Assembly: GCF_030553075.1 (NCBI RefSeq)
Contig: NZ_CP130701.1
Location: 434,001-498,000, forward strand
DNA: 64,000 nt
Source of the DNA: Halomonas sp. I5-271120
GTDB lineage: Bacteria > Pseudomonadota > Gammaproteobacteria > Pseudomonadales > Halomonadaceae
Direction: 5' to 3'
Part shown: piece after piece, positions 8,079-15,936 of the stretch
Layout: the number at the start of each line of letters is the position of its first letter
Position numbering within the stretch: position 1 is the stretch's first letter
Translations under genes and position numbers: made by a program
The notes under the pieces: model-generated
Databases searched by the model: none
The model's input: the letters and a program-made list of their open reading frames with translations, nothing else
Told to the model about the DNA's origin: nothing

Positions 8079-9095
8079 TTAGAACAGGTAGGTGATACCG
8101 GTAGCAACACCATCGTAAGCGTCTTCATTTGCGTCGTAGCTAGCGACTTCGACATAGGTATACATGGCGCTGGAGATGTTATAGGTGCCACCAACGATGA
8201 CTTCGGTACGATCATCTTTACCGTCTTCGTCGTAGCTGACTTCCTGCACGGCACCGTAGACGTCGCCCATACCGTATCCATAACGCGCACTCAGGGCAGT
8301 GAAGTCGACATCATTTTTAGCGTCGCTGCCGTCATCAAACTGTTCGTACTTGGCAGCAACACGCAGCGCGCCCATGGTGTACTGAGCGGTCACACCGTAC
8401 TGGTCGCCAAAATCGGATTCCGGATCAGTCGTAACATCGAAAGTATCGAGGTTGTCATAGACGGCGGCCAGAGAGAATGCGCCTGCGGTGTACTTGGCGC
8501 CACCGAAGAAAGAAGCCTTACCAGAATCGGTGGTGTTCTCAGTCTCGTTAGAGCCCTTGTACTGGGTACCAACAGCGAACTGCAGGCCACCGAAGGACGG
8601 TGAAGTGTAGGTCACCTTGTCGGTCTCACGAGCACCACCGACGTTGTTGTCGTTGGTCCGGTCGTAAGTTGAATCGGAGGCGTCGAAATATTCGTTGTTG
8701 GTGATCGGATCTTGGATCCAGTCGTCGATCAGCTGGTCGTAGGAGCCGAGACGCACGTCACCGAAGGAGCCCTTGGCACCGACGTAAGCCTGGTCGCCGG
8801 AATCGCGGCCAGCGGTCTTCATTTCGTCGGCCTTGAAGTCGTCGAATTCGAGCTTCAGGTAGCCGGTCACGTCGCTGGTGATGGCGTGCTCGGCGGCGAA
8901 GCCGAAGGTAGAGCCGTTGTCGTCGATGGCGTCTTGGGAATCACCGTTTTCATCATTGACGTTGGCGTAGACCATCTGGATGTTGCCGTACAGGTCCAGC
9001 TTGGTGCCGTCCTGGTTGTAGACGGTAGCAGCGGAGGCAGAGGCGGAAACTACCATGGCGCCGGCGATAGCAGTCGCTAAGAGTGTCTTTTTCAT
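8079..9095 (-). CDS. outer-membrane general porin (OmpC/OmpF-like)
   Basis: A 338-residue trimeric beta-barrel porin for passive diffusion of small solutes across the outer membrane. A typical signal peptide (MKKTLLATAIAGAMVVSASASA) is followed by YNQDGTKLDLYGNIQM, the first beta strand of Gram-negative porins. The mature chain is strongly acidic, with alternating hydrophobic/aromatic strands, and ends in Phe (GITYLF), the signal for barrel assembly by BAM. AAAGGA lies nine bases before the ATG. It has its own terminator and a long AT-rich upstream region, consistent with a separately regulated, abundant protein. The high acidity fits a halophile. Substrate preference is not readable. Confidence 0.9.
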   Translation of the reverse strand: MKKTLLATAIAGAMVVSASASAATVYNQDGTKLDLYGNIQMVYANVNDENGDSQDAIDDNGSTFGFAAEHAITSDVTGYLKLEFDDFKADEMKTAGRDSGDQAYVGAKGSFGDVRLGSYDQLIDDWIQDPITNNEYFDASDSTYDRTNDNNVGGARETDKVTYTSPSFGGLQFAVGTQYKGSNETENTTDSGKASFFGGAKYTAGAFSLAAVYDNLDTFDVTTDPESDFGDQYGVTAQYTMGALRVAAKYEQFDDGSDAKNDVDFTALSARYGYGMGDVYGAVQEVSYDEDGKDDRTEVIVGGTYNISSAMYTYVEVASYDANEDAYDGVATGITYLF

Positions 9096-9222
9096 CGCGA
9101 TAAGTCCTTTGTGTGACTAGCTTCAGGTTTCGATCGTATATGCTGCTTGATGCAGCCGGCCTTTCGGTTTTTCCCGCCTGGGCATATTGCTCAAACCCCA
9201 AGCGTCTATCCGATATTGGCCT

Positions 9223-9231
9223 TGTTATAAT
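9223..9231 (+). promoter_or_regulatory. extended -10 promoter element on the plus strand
   Basis: TGTTATAAT matches the extended -10 consensus (TG, one base, TATAAT) perfectly. No good -35 is visible, which extended -10 promoters can tolerate. Nothing on the plus strand downstream codes for a recognisable protein. Confidence 0.4.
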
Positions 9232-9438
9232 CCAATGCTCGCAGGCAAACCATATACCGGGATTTTGCGGAGTGCAACAAGAAAAAACACTGTTTTTAAT
9301 CTCGATGCACAAAGTATATGGAACGCTTTCTGCTGACTGCTGTCCTCTCGCGGGTCATTCAGCGGCTCGAGGGTGGCACGCCAGTGTGACAACCCGATGA
9401 CGTTCAGCGGCGCCCATCATGCACAGGGATCACGTCAA

Positions 9439-9488
9439 CGCAAAGTCGTGCTCATCAACGCTTTATCGACTTTGCGCGGGACTTTTTT
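9439..9488 (+). terminator. terminator-like hairpin, plus strand
   Basis: A 10-bp perfect inverted repeat CGCAAAGTCG (9439-9448) / CGACTTTGCG (9467-9476) with an 18-base loop, followed on the plus strand by a run of six T (9483-9488). On the minus strand no T run follows, so it is not a good terminator for the ProQ-like gene. Confidence 0.4.
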
Positions 9489-9505
9489 CACGGGCTCGCG
9501 TGACG

Positions 9506-10714
9506 TCAGCGTGAAGAGTGCTTGGCAAGCAGCGCCCCCAGCTTGCGCTCCAGGCGCTCGGCGGGCGCCTCTGACGATGAGCCGGCAACGGCCGTTTCAG
9601 ATGACGCCGCAGCAACCTCTTGGCGCGGGGCGCCTTGGCGTGAAGCAGCGTTGCCGGCCGGCGCGCTTCCTAGGCCTGTCCCCCCCTGCTGGCGCCCTGG
9701 CGACTGGCGTTTTTTCCCGCCACCTATCTTGTTGGCGCCATTCTTGTCGGCACGCTTGTTATCAGCACCCTTCTTATCGACCCGCGGCTTGCCGTCAGAC
9801 GACATGGCTTTGCCTGAGCGCTCTGCCTGCTGCTGAGCTCGCAGTTCCTCGAGCTTCTTGCGCGCATAGCGGGCCTCGCCTTCGGAAACGGAGCCTGCGG
9901 CCTCGCCGTCAAGCCCGGCCCGCTCGGCGCCTTCTCGCACCGCCTTGAGATAACGGGGCAGATGCACGTAGCAAGCCAGCGCGCGACGCACCAACTTTTC
10001 CGGCCAGGGCTCGCGGTCCAGCAGATCTTCGTGAATACCGACCTTCAGAGGCCGGGTGTGGCCTTTGAAAAAGGCATCCGGGTAGCGGCGGTACCATTGA
10101 CTCAGAAGCGCCTGGGGGGATGGAGCCTCGCCAATCGGCAGAGAGGTCTGAGCACTCCCATCGTCGGCTTGCGCATCGCCAACTTGGGCAGGTGCGTCGA
10201 CTTCTTCTGCGGCTGGCTCTTGCTTTGAGGGAAAAGTGTCGGAGACGTCAGGAGCACCGCCAGATGAAGCAGCTCGACCAAGTGTCGCATGAAAGACCGG
10301 CGAGGGCGCCTCTTCTTGGAAGGCCGGCTCCTGGAAAGCCGCTTCCTGTGAAGGTGGTTCTTGGGGCGCCGGTCGAACGCGGTGGGAAAGCAAGGCGGCC
10401 AACCCCTGGCTGCGGGGGTGCGCATGGCCATCGGCGGTGTGCGGTGCTCGCGCAAACTTCTCTTCCAACTCGCGACACTTGGCCTCAAGCGCCTGGTGCT
10501 TGAGGGCTAACTCATGGTGCTGCTGTTCCAGCTCGTGAGCCTGGCGCTCAAGCTCATGGCTGTAATCTTCGAGCTCACGATTGCGAGCTTCGAGCCGGCG
10601 ATTTTGCTCCCGAAGCGCCGCCACCCGGCCTCGCGCGCTCGCCAACTCGTTGGCCTGGGCTGTGGCACAGGCTTCAAGCGTCGCCAGCAAGGTGGCGGTA
10701 CGTTCATTGTTCAA
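9506..10714 (-). CDS. ProQ/FinO-domain protein with N-terminal coiled coil
   Basis: A 402-residue probable RNA-binding protein. Residues about 20-87 form a long, highly charged coiled coil (repeating ELE/HELE heptads). A Pro/Ala/Glu-rich disordered stretch runs to about 195. A ProQ/FinO domain follows at about 201-292, with LLSQWYRRYPDAFF, PLKVGIHEDLL and VRRALACYVHLPRYLKAV. The tail is Lys/Gly-rich and ends in an amphipathic helix. ProQ itself has the domain at the N terminus without a coil, so this is a different architecture. I chose the TTG at 10714 because GGAGGGG lies eight bases upstream; the ATG at 10729 is the alternative and has no such site. RNA targets and oligomer state are unknown; the coil suggests dimerisation. 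Confidence 0.75.
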   Translation of the reverse strand: MNNERTATLLATLEACATAQANELASARGRVAALREQNRRLEARNRELEDYSHELERQAHELEQQHHELALKHQALEAKCRELEEKFARAPHTADGHAHPRSQGLAALLSHRVRPAPQEPPSQEAAFQEPAFQEEAPSPVFHATLGRAASSGGAPDVSDTFPSKQEPAAEEVDAPAQVGDAQADDGSAQTSLPIGEAPSPQALLSQWYRRYPDAFFKGHTRPLKVGIHEDLLDREPWPEKLVRRALACYVHLPRYLKAVREGAERAGLDGEAAGSVSEGEARYARKKLEELRAQQQAERSGKAMSSDGKPRVDKKGADNKRADKNGANKIGGGKKRQSPGRQQGGTGLGSAPAGNAASRQGAPRQEVAAASSETAVAGSSSEAPAERLERKLGALLAKHSSR

Positions 10715-10995
10715 GGCATGCCCCTCCATGCGCGGCTCACGGTAATGGGCCAGTTCACTTGACCCGACCAGAGAGGCCGTATGCCGGCCGCTCGAAGGCG
10801 GACCTGGAAAACCCGGCCCGACGCTGACCAGGGCCACTCTGGGCAAGTGTGTGCCACCCTGGCCTTTCTGACAAACGATGCTGGGCTAGACGACAAGCCG
10901 ATGCACGCGTTCTCACAGCTAATCGTCAGGCTCTGCCATGCCAGCCTTACAACGACAATGCCCGCGCTGGCAGGTGCTGACACTGAACGGCAGCG

Positions 10996-11553
10996 CTAGA
11001 CGCGCCGATACTCGCAGAAGGCATAGGCCGGCTGCCCTTCTGCAGGCGTGCCCTCGACAGCCTGCTCCCGCCGCCACGAAGGCCCTTCGAACTCGGGAAA
11101 GAAGGCGTCGCCCTCGAGAATGATATCGACTTCGGTCAGGTAGAGCCGACTGGCGTACGGCAGAGCCTGAGCATAGATCTGGGCGCCGCCCATCACCATG
11201 ATTTCCTCAACGCCATCGATGATCGCCTGCTGGTCGGCGAGGTCCAGGGCACTGGCCAGGTCATGACAGATACTCAACCCCGGATGCTCAAAGGTCGGAT
11301 CGCGGGTAACCACGATATTGCGCCGCCCCGGCAGCGGCCGGCCGATCGACTCGAAGGTCTTGCGGCCCATGACCAGCGGCTTGCCCTGGGTCATGGCCTT
11401 GAAGAACTTGAGATCCTCGGGCAGGTACCAGGGCAGCTGGTTATCGACTCCGATCACCCGATTACGGGACATGGCAGCGATCATCGCAACCGGCACCACG
11501 GTCTCGATGGGTTCTATCGCCTCTCTGACGTCACGCGTGCTCGTATCGCTCAT
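10996..11553 (-). CDS. folA: dihydrofolate reductase
   Basis: A 185-residue DHFR that reduces dihydrofolate to tetrahydrofolate with NADPH. Characteristic blocks: [25 protein letters not shown] with the substrate-binding acid, [17 protein letters not shown] and [14 protein letters not shown]. It carries a 20-residue N-terminal extension before the usual start. The start codon overlaps the thyA stop (ATGA), so the two are translationally coupled. This is sensible because thymidylate synthase produces the dihydrofolate that DHFR recycles. Confidence 0.97.
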   Translation of the reverse strand: MSDTSTRDVREAIEPIETVVPVAMIAAMSRNRVIGVDNQLPWYLPEDLKFFKAMTQGKPLVMGRKTFESIGRPLPGRRNIVVTRDPTFEHPGLSICHDLASALDLADQQAIIDGVEEIMVMGGAQIYAQALPYASRLYLTEVDIILEGDAFFPEFEGPSWRREQAVEGTPAEGQPAYAFCEYRRV

Positions 11554-12389
11554 ACCGCCACCTTGGCCTTGATATGGGGGTGCGCCTCATAGCCGTCGAT
11601 ACGAATGTCTTCGAAGCGGAAGGCGAACAGGTCATCGATCTCTGGGTTGAGCCATAAGGTGGGAGCAGCCAAGGGCGTGCGGGAAAGCTGCAGCTCGGCC
11701 TGTTCCAGATGATTCGAATACAGGTGGGCATCCCCCAGGGTATGCACGAACTCTCCCGGCGCCAGGCCGCAGACCTGGGCCATCATCTGCGTCAGCAGAG
11801 CGTAGCTGGCGATATTGAAAGGTACGCCCAGGAAAATATCGGCGCTGCGCTGATAGAGCTGGCAGGACAGGCGACCGTTGCTGACATAAAACTGGAACAG
11901 CGCATGGCAGGGTGGCAGGGCCATCTCGTCGACCAGCGCCGGGTTCCAGGCGGAGACGATCAGGCGCCGCGAGTCCGGATTGTGCTTGATCTGCTCGATC
12001 ACCTTGGCGATCTGATCGACGTGCCCGCCCTGGGGGTGCGGCCAGCTGCGCCATTGATAGCCATAGACCGGGCCCAGGTCGCCGTTCTCATCGGCCCACT
12101 CATCCCATATCCGCACGCCGTTTTCTTTCAGATAGGCGATATTGGTGTCGCCGGCCAGGAACCACAAGAGCTCATGAATGATCGAGCGTAAATGCAGTTT
12201 CTTGGTGGTCAGCAGCGGGAAGCCGCGGGCCAGATCGAAGCGCATCTGGTGGCCGAATACGCTCCTGGTTCCAACGCCGGTGCGATCATGCTTGATAGCG
12301 CCATGTTCGAGCACATGGCGCATCAGATCCAGGTAGGGTTGCTCAAGCGCCAAGGCGGCGCCAGCTGTCTCATGGGTGTCGTCTGACAT
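11550..12389 (-). CDS. thyA: thymidylate synthase
   Basis: A 279-residue ThyA that methylates dUMP to dTMP using methylene-tetrahydrofolate. The catalytic Cys is in [11 protein letters not shown], and [17 protein letters not shown] follows. The frame is open 37 codons further upstream, but the family N terminus ([19 protein letters not shown]) begins just after the ATG at 12389, so that start is used. It overlaps folA by four bases. lgt lies upstream on the same strand, the lgt-thyA-folA order also seen in pseudomonads. Confidence 0.96.
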   Translation of the reverse strand: MSDDTHETAGAALALEQPYLDLMRHVLEHGAIKHDRTGVGTRSVFGHQMRFDLARGFPLLTTKKLHLRSIIHELLWFLAGDTNIAYLKENGVRIWDEWADENGDLGPVYGYQWRSWPHPQGGHVDQIAKVIEQIKHNPDSRRLIVSAWNPALVDEMALPPCHALFQFYVSNGRLSCQLYQRSADIFLGVPFNIASYALLTQMMAQVCGLAPGEFVHTLGDAHLYSNHLEQAELQLSRTPLAAPTLWLNPEIDDLFAFRFEDIRIDGYEAHPHIKAKVAV

Positions 12390-12521
12390 CGCGGTATCGC
12401 CGAGGGTTGTGACAAAAGGCGTAGTGTACTGAGTCAGCGAATCAGCCGCCAACCCCAGGGCAAGCAGCCTCGCCAGAATGAAGCACCTTCGCGGCTGCAC
12501 CTAGGTTAAGGCGCACGCCAC

Positions 12522-13331
12522 TCAGGCGCTCGCCGGCTCGGTCTGGCGGGCATCATCCACTGGGCGATGGCGTGACCACAGCATCAGCAGTCCACCGGCC
12601 AGAATCATCGGCAGCGACAACAGCATGCCCATGGTCAGCCAGTTCCAGGCAATGAAGCCCAACTGGGGGTCGGGCAGACGCACGAATTCGATCAGGAAAC
12701 GGAAACAGCCATAACAGACCAGGAACAGTCCCGACACCAGGCCGCGACGACGTGGGGTCGCTGACACCCACCACAGAATGGCGAACAGAACCGCCCCCTC
12801 GAGAACGGCCTCGTAGAGAGACGAGGGGTGACGAGGGGCCGGCCCCATGCCGGGAAAAGGCATCCCCCAAGGAAGGTCGGTCAACCGACCGGGGAGTTCG
12901 GTATTGATGAAGTTCCCGATGCGCCCAGCGCCCAGGCCAATCGGTACCAGCGGTGCCACAAAATCGGTCAGCTGGAAAAAGGCCAATTGATGCTTGCGAG
13001 CAAACAGCAGTGCCGCCACCAGCACGCCAAGCAGCCCACCGTGGAAGCTCATGCCGCCGTCCCAGACCTGAAACAGCCACAGCGGATCGGCGAGCAGGCG
13101 GTCGAGCCCATAAAAGAAGGCATACCCCAGCCGACCACCCACAACGACGCCGATGGCGGCATAGAAGATCAGATCACCCACATCATCGCCAGAGAGCCCT
13201 ACCCGGCTGGCGCGACGGCGGCCTAACCACCAGGCGGCAATAAAGCCAATCACATACATCAGGCCGTACCAGTGAACCTTGAAAGGACCAAGGGCGATGG
13301 CTACCGGGTCGATCGTGGGGTAATTCAGCAT
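12522..13331 (-). CDS. lgt: prolipoprotein diacylglyceryl transferase
   Basis: A 269-residue inner-membrane enzyme of about seven TM segments. It transfers diacylglycerol from phosphatidylglycerol to the lipobox Cys of prolipoproteins, the first step of lipoprotein maturation. Signature regions: [22 protein letters not shown], and [14 protein letters not shown] with the essential Arg and Asn. Length matches the family. The upstream neighbour is the membrane receiver protein, the downstream one thyA. Confidence 0.96.
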   Translation of the reverse strand: MLNYPTIDPVAIALGPFKVHWYGLMYVIGFIAAWWLGRRRASRVGLSGDDVGDLIFYAAIGVVVGGRLGYAFFYGLDRLLADPLWLFQVWDGGMSFHGGLLGVLVAALLFARKHQLAFFQLTDFVAPLVPIGLGAGRIGNFINTELPGRLTDLPWGMPFPGMGPAPRHPSSLYEAVLEGAVLFAILWWVSATPRRRGLVSGLFLVCYGCFRFLIEFVRLPDPQLGFIAWNWLTMGMLLSLPMILAGGLLMLWSRHRPVDDARQTEPASA

Positions 13332-13394
13332 CTTGCATCCAGATGTATTGAAGTAATGGGAAATCAGAACAAGCGTGGGGAGTGAATAGCAACC

Positions 13395-14798
13395 TCAGCC
13401 AGGGGCTCGACCCAGCCCCGGCAACCAGTGCCAGATCATCTTGACCAGCGCCTGCGGACGATAGGGCTTGGCCAGGTGGTCGTCCATGCCGACTGACCTG
13501 AAGTTCGCGCAGTCAGCCTCGCTGGCATTTGCCGTCAGGGCAATCAATACACTCCGTTCACTCTCACCGCTCTCGGTCTCACGTAACGCCTCACGGGCTC
13601 GCCAGCGGCGGCTGGTTTCCAGACCATCAAGCGTAGGCATGTAGATATCCATGAACACCAGATCGTAGAACTGCTCTGCTGCAAGCGTCAGCGCCTGCTC
13701 ACCACTTTCGGCCACGTCGACGTCGAACCCTTCGGCCTCGAGGACATTGCGCGCCAGCATGCTGTTGACCGGACCGTCATCGACGACCAGCACCTTGGGC
13801 CAGTAAGGCGCCCTGTCACTTTTTTCAGCAGGTTCCGCAGGCTGGCCAAGCAACTCGGGCATTGGCTCGGAGAGGCTTGTCACCAATGCAGTAATATCGG
13901 CCAGTCGTTCACGCAGACGCTCCTGCCCGGGAGGCGCGGCATCGTCGGTAAAATACTGGCTGAGTTCCTGGACCAGGGGCTCGAGCTCACGCTGCAGTAG
14001 GCTCATGTAAGTCGACTTGAGTCGCGAGTCTTCTCGCGCGCGATCGCGAGCCTGGATCAACTGGCCGGCATAATCCGGTGCATTGTCCAGCGGATCTAGG
14101 ATGCCCAGTTCATGGTCATGACGATCGCGCAATGACAGCATGCGCAGCCCATGCCAGCCGCCCTTGCTATCATGCAGCCGAACCTTGCTCCACTCGGCAC
14201 CGGGATCGTCGCAGCGAAGCATGCACTGAGCGCTCAGCCCCTTGAGATCCGCCTTGCTGCAGCCCATCAGTTGCTCAAAGGCCGTGTTGGCATCTACCAC
14301 CACATCATTGCGCATCATGAAGGCCGGCACCGACAGGCCTGCCAGCATCTGCTCGAGCTGAGGCCGCTCGGTCAATCGACTCAGCAAGGTATCAAGGCTG
14401 TCGAGCAGGGATTCCAATCGCGTCACAGGGCTGCCCGTCTGGGCATCTCCCAGATGCACGCGCTTGGGCTTGAGCCAGCTGGGCAGCTCCTTCTGGACTT
14501 CGCGCAGCAGCCTTTCGAGGCGTTCGTAGGGCACGCCGAGATGGGTTTCCCAGCGCTGCAGACGATGACGAACCATGACGAGGAAGATGCTGACGATCAG
14601 CCCGGTGCCGACCAGCATCACCAGCATCAGCACCGCCAGTGCCAGCGACGCGCTTTGCACCGAGAGTGATGCCCGCCATATCATGACCCAGGCCACGGCG
14701 CACAGCGTCACCAGTGATGCTTCGGCCAGCAGCAAAGGCCATAGCACCGGCCATATCAGCCGCTGCCACAGGCTATCTGGGCGCGTTTCCACTCGCAT
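13395..14798 (-). CDS. membrane-anchored PAS/receiver protein, kinase-dead hybrid sensor derivative
   Basis: A 467-residue protein laid out like the front and back of a hybrid histidine kinase without its engine. Two TM helices (about 15-40 and 50-75) are followed by a helical linker, a PAS-like domain (about 150-230) and a helix resembling a dimerisation domain (LKSTYMSLLQRELEPL). In that helix the position expected to be the phospho-His is Arg (about 270). No ATPase domain follows. The C-terminal receiver (about 335-458) is complete: acidic pair in VVDD, phospho-acceptor Asp384 in FMDIYMP, Thr in LTANA and Lys in LAKPY. It must be phosphorylated by another kinase or a phosphotransfer protein. 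The ATG at 14798 is chosen over the longer frame because AAGG precedes it. Related to BarA/GacS-type proteins only by inference. Confidence 0.75.
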   Translation of the reverse strand: MRVETRPDSLWQRLIWPVLWPLLLAEASLVTLCAVAWVMIWRASLSVQSASLALAVLMLVMLVGTGLIVSIFLVMVRHRLQRWETHLGVPYERLERLLREVQKELPSWLKPKRVHLGDAQTGSPVTRLESLLDSLDTLLSRLTERPQLEQMLAGLSVPAFMMRNDVVVDANTAFEQLMGCSKADLKGLSAQCMLRCDDPGAEWSKVRLHDSKGGWHGLRMLSLRDRHDHELGILDPLDNAPDYAGQLIQARDRAREDSRLKSTYMSLLQRELEPLVQELSQYFTDDAAPPGQERLRERLADITALVTSLSEPMPELLGQPAEPAEKSDRAPYWPKVLVVDDGPVNSMLARNVLEAEGFDVDVAESGEQALTLAAEQFYDLVFMDIYMPTLDGLETSRRWRAREALRETESGESERSVLIALTANASEADCANFRSVGMDDHLAKPYRPQALVKMIWHWLPGLGRAPG

Positions 14799-15046
14799 TG
14801 ACTGCCTTTTCGGTTCGTCGGTCGAAGATAGGGGGAGTGTACGTGGCTGTGGGAACCCTGTCATGAAACCGATTGCCGCTGTCGGCAATCGCCTACATAC
14901 AATGCATGCCTCTTATCATCTATTGCCTCTCTGCCAAGCACCGCTACGGTTAGGGTGAAGACAAGCGCATGGGCAGAAAAAGATACCAGGATAGCCACAC
15001 GGGCATCGGACTTTGCGGCTTCGGCGTCGCAGGGTAAGGTAGCGCA

Positions 15047-15844
15047 ATGTGCCTGATCGCTTTCGACTACCGACCCCATGCCTCTGCCTGGTTGCACCTG
15101 GTGGCCAACCGCGATGAATCCTTTGCGCGACCCAGTGCGCCCTTAGGGGCATGGCCCGAGGAGCCGGACATCATCGGTGGCCGCGACCTGGTCGCTGGTG
15201 GCAGCTGGTTCGCCGTGCACCGCCGGGGACGCTTTGCTGCCGTAACCAATGTCCGCGATCCCGCCATCGAGTCTCCACCCGACGGCCCCAGCCGAGGACA
15301 TCTGGTACCCGAGGCGCTGAAGACTGACGACCTCTCGGGTTGGCTCAATGCCCTGGCGAGCAGCGAGGCCTATCGTTACGCCGGTTTTAACCTGTTAGTA
15401 GGCGATCACTCAGGCCTCTGGCATCTGCACCGCGGTCGGGGCGCCATTCAGCTAAACCGGCTGACCGCAGGCCTTCACGGCCTCTCCAATGCAAGACTCG
15501 ACACGCCCTGGCCCAAGCTTACCCTTGCGCGCCAGGGGCTGGCCGACAGCCTCCTCGACGGCGACTGGCCACAATCGGCGCTGGCAGTAATGCACCAGCA
15601 ATGCCTCGACATCGGCGATCAGGCACTGCCCGACACCGGGGTCGGCCTCACCCTGGAGCGCCAGCTGGCGCCGCCCTTCATTCTTGGCGAGACCTATGGC
15701 ACCCGTGCCACCACTTGGCTGGAATGGCACCAGAACGGACACCTCGAGCTCAGCGAGCGCCGCTTTGGCCCGAACGCCAGCAACCTCGGCGAGACACATC
15801 TTTCGCTCTCGACAGAGCACTGGGACAGAACGCTGCAGGCGTAA
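15047..15844 (+). CDS. NRDE (TANGO2-like) family protein
   Basis: A 265-residue member of the NRDE family, named for the motif seen here in HLVANRDESFARPS. It starts MCLIAFDYRP. The Cys directly after the initiator Met is conserved in the family, and with Met removed it would be an N-terminal nucleophile, so an Ntn-hydrolase-type fold and amide hydrolysis have been suggested. Other conserved blocks: IIGGRDLVAGGSWFAV and FAAVTNVRDP. AAGG lies seven bases before the ATG. Bacterial function is unknown; the animal homologue is linked to lipid/heme handling. Transcribed divergently from the receiver protein gene. Confidence 0.85.
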   Translation: MCLIAFDYRPHASAWLHLVANRDESFARPSAPLGAWPEEPDIIGGRDLVAGGSWFAVHRRGRFAAVTNVRDPAIESPPDGPSRGHLVPEALKTDDLSGWLNALASSEAYRYAGFNLLVGDHSGLWHLHRGRGAIQLNRLTAGLHGLSNARLDTPWPKLTLARQGLADSLLDGDWPQSALAVMHQQCLDIGDQALPDTGVGLTLERQLAPPFILGETYGTRATTWLEWHQNGHLELSERRFGPNASNLGETHLSLSTEHWDRTLQA

Positions 15845-15936
15845 CCTCTCGCCGCCTTTGCCGGGCTCGTCGCTTGGTTGCGCTGCTCTGTCAGGCCGCG
15901 CAACTGAGGGCGTCTTCGCCCACTCGATAAACCGGC

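Larger units (their letters stand above)
9096..9505. other. 410-base gap between the porin and ProQ-like genes
   Basis: It holds no supportable protein gene; the open frames here lack ribosome sites and family features. The porin-proximal part (to about 9330) is AT-rich and should carry the porin promoter, which I could not place confidently. On the plus strand there is an extended -10 element (9223-9231) and a terminator-like hairpin (9439-9488), raising the possibility of a small RNA between them. Confidence 0.5.

Noticed and set aside
10711..10983. 90-residue open frame between folA and the ProQ-like gene
   Set aside because: No ribosome site, no domain, Arg/Ser/Ala-rich random composition; overlaps the leader of the ProQ-like gene.
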